Below are positions 6,833-11,406 of a DNA stretch of 11,406 bases, piece after piece (within the stretch, counting starts at the first letter, position 1; each line of letters begins with the position of its first letter). A model generated the notes under the pieces. It had not been told where the DNA came from and made no database searches. It saw only the letters and a list, made by a program, of their open reading frames with translations. The stretch is from assembly GCA_020061965.1 (NCBI GenBank), contig JAGUXG010000080.1, forward strand, positions 1-11,406, given 5' to 3'. The translations under genes were made by a program, and so were the position numbers. This DNA comes from a bacterium (lineage in GTDB: Bacteria > UBA9089 > UBA9088 > JAGUXG01).

Positions 6833-7993
6833 TTACAGTTTACGAGTTTTTATACTTATTTTCTCAAGGAGCTTTATAGCCAACTGCCTCTTTGAAATCT
6901 CTGAGGTATATTCTTCCCTCTTTCCATCAGGGTACATAATATAAGGCTTGATCTTATCGCCAGCAAAGGCATCAGTGGTAGAGAAGACAAGAATATCAAG
7001 GTTTTTCACCCTCATCTTTTCTTCTGCCCTTTGCCAATCTAATTCTGAGTCAACAGAGAAACCAACCAATACCTTTTTGCCCTTCTTTTCAGAAACCTCC
7101 TTCAATATATCTGGATTCTTGACAAGCTCTAATCTAAGTTCATCCTCTCTCTTTATCTTCTTATTGTACTTATCCTTAGGTCTAAAGTCGGATACTGCTG
7201 CCACTGAAATGAATATATCGCACCCATCAAATAGCTCAAAGACCGTATCTCGCATCTGGCAAGCAGTCTCCACATGGTGGATTTCTATCCTGTTGGATGT
7301 AGGAATCTCTGTTGTTGTGATAAGCATTACAGACGCACCATGCAATAATGCCTCCTCTGCCAAGATATGCCCCATTTTACCTGAGGAGCGATTGCTGATA
7401 AATCTAACGGTGTCTATTGCCTCCCTTGTGGCTCCTGCTGTTATCAGAATCTTTTTGCCAGCCAACCTATCCTTTACACCCAGGACAAAGATAGCCTCCT
7501 CGACAATCTTCTCCACATCAGCAAGCCTTCCCCAGCCCTCTCTGATTGTGAGTTTTCCCTTTTCTGGTCCAACAAACCTGAACCCTTCTTCCTTGAGCTT
7601 CTTGACATTAGATTTTAGAGTATCAGATAACCACATAGCTTCATTCATTGCCGGGGCAATGATAATCTGAGACCTTCTGGCAAGAATGATAGTGGTTAGA
7701 AGGTCATCGCAGATACCAGCCGCAGCTTTTCCAATAACATTTGCTGTGGCTGGGGCTATGATAAGCAGGTCATAATCCCCAATATGCTCCATCTCTTCTG
7801 AAATCTTGCTGGCCACAGGGTTTCCAGAGAGTGTGGATAGGGTGAGTGGGGTGACAAAAGATAGGGCTGTCTCAGTCAAGATGCAATGGACATCTGCTCC
7901 CTCTTCCTTCAGCCTTCTTATTAAGTCGCAGGCTTTCCATGCAGCTATACTTCCAGTTATCCCAAGGGCTATCTTCTTATCTTTTAGATTCAT
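6833..7993 (-). CDS. coaBC: Bifunctional phosphopantothenoylcysteine decarboxylase/phosphopantothenate-cysteine ligase
   Basis: Catalyses two steps of coenzyme A synthesis. The CoaC flavin domain (about 1-175) shows GITGSIAAWK (11-20), the catalytic His in EMEHIGDYDLL (H70), APATANVIGKAAAG and APAMNEAMW with N117. The CoaB domain shows ITAGATREAIDTVRFISNRSSGKMG (read as motif around 184-208), VAAVSDFRP (264-272), the Lys-rich NKKIKRE and LVKNPDIL. The conserved CoaC Cys motif (LACGxxGxGRM) is altered to LTIREGWGRL at 148-157, so the Cys is absent. A longer frame would add 25 residues but overlaps the zinc-ribbon gene; ATG at 7991-7993 matches the family N-terminus (KKIALGITG) and starts four bases after the upstream stop, suggesting coupled translation. 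Confidence 0.95.
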   Translation of the reverse strand: MNLKDKKIALGITGSIAAWKACDLIRRLKEEGADVHCILTETALSFVTPLTLSTLSGNPVASKISEEMEHIGDYDLLIIAPATANVIGKAAAGICDDLLTTIILARRSQIIIAPAMNEAMWLSDTLKSNVKKLKEEGFRFVGPEKGKLTIREGWGRLADVEKIVEEAIFVLGVKDRLAGKKILITAGATREAIDTVRFISNRSSGKMGHILAEEALLHGASVMLITTTEIPTSNRIEIHHVETACQMRDTVFELFDGCDIFISVAAVSDFRPKDKYNKKIKREDELRLELVKNPDILKEVSEKKGKKVLVGFSVDSELDWQRAEEKMRVKNLDILVFSTTDAFAGDKIKPYIMYPDGKREEYTSEISKRQLAIKLLEKISIKTRKL

Positions 7994-7997
7994 TAAG

Positions 7998-8183
7998 TTA
8001 TATCTCAGAAAGATATGGAGTTCCACAGATGGGACATTTGGTAGGCTCTTGGGGATGCAGGTTTTCATCCTCTAAAGAGATAGTTCGGTGAGAATAATCT
8101 GGATGCACAGCAATCTCCCATTTATAACCGCAGACATCACACAGGTAATGACGATCTTCTTCCTCAAATTCAAACGCTTCCAT
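7998..8183 (-). CDS. Small zinc-ribbon/rubredoxin-like protein
   Basis: A 61-residue acidic protein with two Cys knuckles, YLCDVCGYKW (C15, C18) and KCPICGTPY (C50, C53), about 31 residues apart, the layout of a metal-binding zinc ribbon or rubredoxin-like fold. Whether it binds zinc or iron is not shown by sequence. I do not recognise a specific family. A TTG at 8187-8189 is in frame, but ATG at 8181-8183 has AGAAGG six bases upstream and is preferred. The gene overlaps the end of the HU/IHF-family gene by 14 bp and ends four bases before coaBC, so the three are translationally linked. In many bacteria the small RNA polymerase omega gene (rpoZ) precedes coaBC; this protein shows no resemblance to omega. 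Confidence 0.75.
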   Translation of the reverse strand: MEAFEFEEEDRHYLCDVCGYKWEIAVHPDYSHRTISLEDENLHPQEPTKCPICGTPYLSEI

Positions 8184-8475
8184 CTTCAACCTTCTTTTTC
8201 AACTCCTTTCCTGGTTTAAATACTAATGCTATTTTTTTGGGAATGGTGATTACCTCTCCTGTCTTTGGATTTCTGCCTATCTTTTCTTTTCGTAAGATTG
8301 GCTTGAAGACTCCAAACCCTCGTAGTTCAATCCTATTGCCTTTGGCCAAACTATTACCTACTTCTAAAAAGAAGGCTTCAATAACCTCTTTTATATCCTT
8401 TTGAGAGATATCTACCTTCTCAGCAATCTCTGCCACAATATTAGCCTTTCGCATTGAATTTTGATTATAGGTCAT
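8170..8475 (-). CDS. HU/IHF-family nucleoid DNA-binding protein
   Basis: A dimeric DNA-bending protein of 101 residues. After an N-terminal extension the HU/IHF pattern begins with MRKANIVAEIAEKVDIS, followed by IEAFFLEVGNSLAKG, ELRGFGVFKP (50-59) and the arm GRNPKTGEVITIP (67-79) whose Pro70 is the expected DNA-intercalating residue, then FKPGKELKKKV. An internal Met8 would give a family-typical N-terminus but has no ribosome site; the ATG at 8473-8475 has AAGGG six bases upstream and shares one base with the preceding stop (TAATG), so the seven-residue extension is probably real. HU versus IHF subunit cannot be decided from this sequence. It sits between a secreted coiled-coil gene and the zinc-ribbon gene in a tightly packed series. 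Confidence 0.95.
   Translation of the reverse strand: MTYNQNSMRKANIVAEIAEKVDISQKDIKEVIEAFFLEVGNSLAKGNRIELRGFGVFKPILRKEKIGRNPKTGEVITIPKKIALVFKPGKELKKKVEDGSV
8190..8195 (-). promoter_or_regulatory. Ribosome binding site of the zinc-ribbon gene, inside the HU/IHF-family gene
   Basis: AGAAGG lies six bases before ATG 8181-8183 and within the last codons of the upstream gene. The alternative TTG at 8187-8189 would be in contact with this site, which decides for the ATG. Confidence 0.6.
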
Positions 8476-9545
8476 TAATATCCCTTAATGGCTTTTTCTG
8501 CGTCTTTCAAAACCTCTTCTGCCCTCTTTTTCTCTTCTTCAGCATACTGTGCCGCAACCCTTGCTGCTTCCTCTGTCAATCTGGCCACCTCTACTTCAGC
8601 TATTGCCTTTGCTTGTGCCTGTTTTGCTACTTCGTGCTTTGCTTTTACCCAGTTGAAAGCCTCTTTGGCTGCTTCTGCTTGAGCTTTTACCTTTAATTCT
8701 GTCTGCTTACTTGCTTCAAGAGCTATTTGAGCCTTTTGTGCAGCAGACTTGGCTGCATCTGCTTCCATAATCGCCCGATTTTCAGACTCCTTAGCCATAG
8801 AGACAATCGCTTTAGCCCTTTCAAGGTTTGCCTGGGTATTGTCAATCTGTGCCTTGAGCCTTCTGTCCATCTGCTGGAGGACTATCTCTTTATTCTGGAC
8901 ATCTTTTTCTGCTTCGTTTGCCAGAACCATATTCTGACTCACCTTCTTTCCATATTCTATAGCTATAGCAGAGTTTCCAGCAGCTAATGCTTTCTGACCG
9001 AGGCCATAAAGCTCATTGGCTATCTTTATATACTCATCCCTCTTTACCTTGGCAAAAGAAAGCTCTTCCTTTCTTATCTCTACATCAGCTCTAATCTGTG
9101 CCTCTAAAGCCTTAGCATCATCAAGGATAGCATAAGCTGCTCTCTCGGCAGCCTTAGCTGCTTCTGCAGAGGCTATAGCCATCTTTGCCGCAGCCTCAGC
9201 TGACATCGCCTTTAACTCCGCATATTTTCTTTCAGCCTCAGTAACCTTGGCTAATGACTCTGACTCTTTGAGTGCCTGTTCTGCTGCCAAAGCATCAGCT
9301 ATCATTTCAGCCTCAGCGATCTTTGCCTCTTCTGCCGTAGCCACAGCCTTAGCCTCTGAGGCCCAAGCAGCTTCTACCTTCTTCTGAAGTATCTCCAGGG
9401 CGTTAATCATAGAAACACCTGGAATTCCTGTCCTTTCTGCTACTGGTTGTGACGCTATTGGCTTCTCTTTTGAGACTTCTTTTTTTCCTTCTGCTCCAGC
9501 TGCAGAAACTACCAATATTCCCATTACTGCAATGATCTTTTTCAT
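8475..9545 (-). CDS. Secreted alanine-rich coiled-coil protein, function unknown
   Basis: A 356-residue protein with a signal peptide (MKKIIAVMGILVVSAAGA, likely cut after A-G-A near residue 18), a short Pro-containing linker (about 20-45), then some 300 residues of almost uninterrupted Ala/Glu/Lys-rich helix with no Cys and virtually no Pro. Such composition is typical of long periplasmic or envelope coiled coils (TolA-like linkers, for example), but no family-specific domain is visible. A segment near 170-205 (YIKIANELYGLGQKALAAGN then AIEYGKKV) resembles a TPR-type helix pair. The start ATG has an AGGAGGAG site and its own candidate promoter and 5' hairpin. The stop overlaps the HU/IHF-family start. 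The Ala-rich helices make similarity searches prone to false matches, so any functional label would be a guess. Confidence 0.8.
   Translation of the reverse strand: MKKIIAVMGILVVSAAGAEGKKEVSKEKPIASQPVAERTGIPGVSMINALEILQKKVEAAWASEAKAVATAEEAKIAEAEMIADALAAEQALKESESLAKVTEAERKYAELKAMSAEAAAKMAIASAEAAKAAERAAYAILDDAKALEAQIRADVEIRKEELSFAKVKRDEYIKIANELYGLGQKALAAGNSAIAIEYGKKVSQNMVLANEAEKDVQNKEIVLQQMDRRLKAQIDNTQANLERAKAIVSMAKESENRAIMEADAAKSAAQKAQIALEASKQTELKVKAQAEAAKEAFNWVKAKHEVAKQAQAKAIAEVEVARLTEEAARVAAQYAEEEKKRAEEVLKDAEKAIKGY
8482..8486 (-). promoter_or_regulatory. Ribosome binding site fixing the long start of the HU/IHF-family gene
   Basis: AAGGG on the minus strand, six bases before ATG 8473-8475. 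It lies in the last codons of the preceding gene, whose TAA overlaps the ATG by one base, favouring coupled translation. No such site precedes the internal ATG at 8452-8454. Confidence 0.65.
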
Positions 9546-9555
9546 TTCTCTCCTC

Positions 9556-9582
9556 CTTATGTCTTGTTTAACAAGCCATAAG
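9556..9582 (-). promoter_or_regulatory. 27-nt palindrome in the 5' leader of the coiled-coil gene
   Basis: CTTATG-T-CTTGTT, centre T, AACAAG-C-CATAAG: twelve of thirteen arm positions pair, with one T/C mismatch. It spans the predicted transcription start to the first bases of the AGGAGGAG ribosome site (about 9550-9557). As RNA it would be a 5'-terminal hairpin, as DNA a candidate operator. Confidence 0.6.
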
Positions 9583-9586
9583 CTAA

Positions 9587-9615
9587 ATTTTACCTTTTAT
9601 ATATTTTTTTTGCAA
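9587..9615 (-). promoter_or_regulatory. Candidate promoter of the coiled-coil gene
   Basis: On the minus strand TTGCAA (9610-9615; 4 of 6 matches) and TAAAAT (9587-9592; 5 of 6) are separated by 17 bases of A+T-rich DNA. The predicted start near 9580 puts the 27-nt palindrome at the very 5' end of the transcript. A+T-rich background makes chance matches possible. Confidence 0.45.
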
Positions 9616-9623
9616 GCAAAAAA

Positions 9624-10508
9624 TTACTGCTTAACCTTACTTCTTATGTGCCACTCATAAATGATTGGGCTGGCGATAAAGACTGAGGAGTATGTGCCGA
9701 TAAAGACTCCAAAGGTCATGACAAAGGCAAAGTCAGCCATATCCCCTTTTCCAAATATATAAAGGGCCCCAGCAGTAATCAATACAGTAAGACTGGTGAT
9801 AATTGTCCTGGTTAATGTCTGGTTGATACTATTATTGATAACCACACCATAATCCTCTTTTCTGGTGAGCTTCAAGTTCTCCCTGATTCTATCAAAGACG
9901 ACAATCGTATCATTTATAGAGAAGCCGATGAGGGTGAGGAAGGCAGCAACTGTAGGTGTGTTAATCTCTCTTCCGGTAAGAAGATAGAGACCTAAGGTTA
10001 TAAGTACATCGTGAATTATAGCAATGATTGAAGCCACAGCCCAACGAAACTCAAATCTCATAGCTATATAAATGAGCATACAGAACCATCCAAGGAAGAT
10101 AGACTTCAGAGCCGAGGATTTAAGATTTTTACTCACAGATGGTCCAACATAGGTGCTTGAGTAGGAGAATTCTTTCGCATTTTCTTCCAATATCTTTTCT
10201 ATTGCGCCAGATGTCTTTTCGTCCTGTGTGCCTTTAAGCTTGATAAAGAGCTCATCTCCTTTTCCAATCTGCTGAATAGAGGCTTTAATTCCATTCTTGG
10301 AAAGCCCATTTCTCATATCCTCAAGCTCTTTTACAGCTATTGGTCTTTCAAATTTTACTTCAAGCATTGTTCCGCCTGAAAAATCAAGCCCATATTTCGC
10401 ATCTTTGCCAAAGAAAAGAAATGTCGCCAGCCCTATTACCATAAGTGCGGCAGAGACAATAAGACAAGGCTTCCTCCTTCCTATAAAGTCAATTTGTGGA
10501 ATCTTCAT
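9624..10508 (-). CDS. secF: Protein-export membrane protein SecF
   Basis: Subunit of the SecDF complex, which uses the proton gradient to aid the late steps of Sec-dependent export. The 294-residue protein shows six membrane segments (about 15-33, 133-152, 157-177, 185-205, 235-252, 260-283), the first followed by KYGLDFSGGTMLEV (38-51), a periplasmic domain ending in YVGPSVSKNL, then AIIHD (163-167) and GFSINDTIVVFDRIREN (195-211) with D200 and R207, all family signatures. The usual upstream partner secD is absent from the window; a response regulator gene lies there instead. No Shine-Dalgarno site precedes the ATG; a candidate promoter lies so close that the mRNA may be nearly leaderless. 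Downstream comes the gene for an exported coiled-coil protein. Confidence 0.97.
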   Translation of the reverse strand: MKIPQIDFIGRRKPCLIVSAALMVIGLATFLFFGKDAKYGLDFSGGTMLEVKFERPIAVKELEDMRNGLSKNGIKASIQQIGKGDELFIKLKGTQDEKTSGAIEKILEENAKEFSYSSTYVGPSVSKNLKSSALKSIFLGWFCMLIYIAMRFEFRWAVASIIAIIHDVLITLGLYLLTGREINTPTVAAFLTLIGFSINDTIVVFDRIRENLKLTRKEDYGVVINNSINQTLTRTIITSLTVLITAGALYIFGKGDMADFAFVMTFGVFIGTYSSVFIASPIIYEWHIRSKVKQ

Positions 10509-10517
10509 TTTTTTAAG

Positions 10518-10547
10518 AGTATATTTTATCTCTTTGAGATTTTACAA
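10518..10547 (-). promoter_or_regulatory. Candidate promoter directly before secF
   Basis: Minus-strand TATACT (10518-10523) lies nine bases before the secF ATG, with TTGTAA (10542-10547) 18 bases further upstream. A small inverted repeat, ATCTC-TTT-GAGAT (10528-10540), sits between the two boxes. If used, transcription would start within a few bases of the ATG. The -35 match is only 4 of 6. Confidence 0.35.
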
Positions 10548-10572
10548 TAAATTTCTTGCTACCCACAAAAAA

Positions 10573-11160
10573 TTAAGGGATGAGCATCTCGGCTAAGCTT
10601 TTTATCGTCTCAAGCAATTTTGAGCTTTTATCCTCAATCAACCCTACTTTCTTCTTCTGTTCTTCTGAAAGCTCGCCATATTTTCCATTCAATAAGAATC
10701 CTGCCTCTTTTTTAATAGAAGAGATTGACGGACAGATTTCAGAACTTATATTAACTAAATTTTTTCCGAGCTCATTTATCAATCCCTTCACCTTAAGAGC
10801 TTTTTCCGCCTTAAGAATCAGTTCATAAGCATTAAAGGGCTTGATCAGATAATCATCCACGCCGCTCTCAAACCCAGCGCTCATTGAATCCTGGTCGCTT
10901 CTTGCGGTTATAATAATTATGGGTATATTCTGGAACTTTTCTTGTCGCTTTAATTCCGAGCAGACCTCAAAGCCATCTACGACAGGTATCATGATGTCAA
11001 GAAGTATAAGGTCAGGTGGTTGCTTTTCAATCCGGGAAAGTGCAGAACCGCCATCCTCTACAATCTCTACAAAAAACCCCTTTTCTTTCAGGCAGATAGA
11101 TAAGAACTCACCAAGATTCTTATCATCCTCCACAATCAAAATATGAGCCTTTTCTTCCAT
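10573..11160 (-). CDS. Response regulator with degenerate histidine-kinase-like C-terminal helices
   Basis: The receiver domain (about 5-122) has the acidic residues E11, D12 and D13, phosphoacceptor D55 (LILLDIMIPVVDG), T85 and K107 (LIKPFNAYEL), so it should be phosphorylatable. Residues about 130-195 resemble the dimerisation helices of histidine kinases: NISSEICPSISSIKKEA corresponds to the H-box N-[VI]-S-H-E-L-R-T-P-L-x-S-I, and GKYGELSEEQKKKVGLIED then SKLLETIKSLAEM to the second helix. The phosphoacceptor His is Ser140 and the TP pair is changed, and there is no ATPase domain. The tail therefore cannot act as a normal kinase core; dimerisation or binding to a kinase is an inference. 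The ATG has an AAGGAGG site. The gene lies 64 bp upstream of secF. Confidence 0.9.
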   Translation of the reverse strand: MEEKAHILIVEDDKNLGEFLSICLKEKGFFVEIVEDGGSALSRIEKQPPDLILLDIMIPVVDGFEVCSELKRQEKFQNIPIIIITARSDQDSMSAGFESGVDDYLIKPFNAYELILKAEKALKVKGLINELGKNLVNISSEICPSISSIKKEAGFLLNGKYGELSEEQKKKVGLIEDKSSKLLETIKSLAEMLIP

Positions 11161-11213
11161 CTTAAGCCTCCTTAGAAATTAAGTAACTATTTACTCATCT
11201 GAAGTGTTTTTTC

Positions 11214-11280
11214 TTTAATTTCCCATTTTCCTTTCAATTTGTTAAACCTTATCAAAGGGTGCGGAAAATGGGAAATTAAA
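11214..11280. repeat. Palindromic repeat copy 2 with perfect 18-bp arms
   Basis: Arms TTTAATTTCCCATTTTCC (11214-11231) and GGAAAATGGGAAATTAAA (11263-11280) are exact reverse complements around a 31-base centre that contains CCTT-ATCA-AAGG (11247-11258). It is 59/62 identical to 3768-3829, in the same orientation. Here it lies in the 5' non-coding region of the response regulator gene and has no T-run on either side, so it is not an obvious terminator at this site. The size and terminal arms suit a dispersed REP/MITE-like element. Confidence 0.85.
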
Positions 11281-11310
11281 ATTAGTATTGTATGTGTTTA
11301 GCTCCCATTT

Positions 11311-11390
11311 TGTAAAATAACCAATAACTTTATAAAATAACCAATAACCAAGCTCCAAGATACAAACAAATCTCAATATCCAATAACCAA
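11311..11390. repeat. A/C-rich short-repeat tract (TAACCAATAAC words)
   Basis: TAAAATAACCAATAAC occurs at 11313-11328 and again at 11333-11348, a 20-base tandem period, and CCAATAACCAA recurs at 11341-11351 and 11380-11390 with related words (CCAATCACCAAA, CTCAATATCCAA) between and after. Together with repeat copy 2 it fills most of the 246 bp upstream of the response regulator, where no gene is visible. The tract continues to the window edge, so its full extent is unknown. Confidence 0.6.
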
Positions 11391-11406
11391 TCACCAAACA
11401 TAATCA

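Noticed and set aside
6948..7670. A 240-codon open frame on the plus strand opposite coaBC
   Set aside because: It lies wholly antisense to a well-conserved enzyme, its protein is Ser/Leu-rich with no recognisable motif, and it is explained by the codon pattern of coaBC.
7994..8068. A 25-residue longer N-terminus for CoaBC
   Set aside because: It overlaps the zinc-ribbon gene in another frame, and the family N-terminus begins at the internal ATG (7991-7993).
9604..9623. TTTTTTGC/GCAAAAAA palindrome just after the secF stop as a terminator
   Set aside because: On the minus strand the hairpin is followed by A rather than T, its stem is almost all A-T, and it overlaps the candidate -35 box of the next gene.
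11311..11390. CRISPR array
   Set aside because: The repeated units are short, of uneven spacing and without unique spacers of constant length; no cas gene is present.

Overview
The window is a gene-dense stretch of a bacterial chromosome, low in G+C by eye, with every supportable gene on the minus strand. It carries bacterial-type MetK, SecF, CoaBC and an HU/IHF-family protein, Shine-Dalgarno sites of the AAGGAGG type, and two proteins with Sec signal peptides. The intergenic DNA holds a dispersed palindromic repeat and an A/C-rich short-repeat tract. This fits a bacterium, probably an uncultivated one, but nothing here lets me name the phylum.

Read in the direction of transcription (high to low coordinates), the window opens with about 245 bp of non-coding DNA holding the short-repeat tract (11311-11390) and copy 2 of the palindromic repeat (11214-11280). 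A response regulator with a degenerate histidine-kinase-like tail follows (10573-11160). Next comes a long co-directional array with gaps of about 80 bp or less: secF, a secreted Ala-rich coiled-coil protein, an HU/IHF-family DNA-binding protein, a 61-residue zinc-ribbon protein, coaBC, a stand-alone alkyltransferase catalytic domain (ogt-like), tRNA-Arg(CCT), a secreted seven-bladed beta-propeller protein, an Rcp1-type single-domain response regulator, and a class IV aminotransferase. Copy 1 of the repeat (3768-3829) closes this array, supplies the aminotransferase stop codon and probably acts as a terminator.

A strong sigma70-like promoter (TTGACT-17-TATACT) lies just past the repeat and drives metK-ahcY-aspC. 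MetK makes S-adenosylmethionine and AhcY hydrolyses the S-adenosylhomocysteine left after methyl transfer, so these two form part of the activated methyl cycle. The aspartate-type aminotransferase follows 75 bp later and may be co-transcribed. The leader of metK is too short for a SAM riboswitch.

I see no single new defence or mobile system. The points most worth a second look are: the repeat pair, one copy of which serves as a gene end; a tRNA wedged between two coding regions with 0 and 13 nt gaps; a class IV aminotransferase lacking the conserved PLP-N1 glutamate; a CoaBC lacking the conserved ACG cysteine; a response regulator fused to a histidine-kinase dimerisation-like helix pair without its histidine; and a stand-alone alkyltransferase domain that keeps its reactive cysteine.
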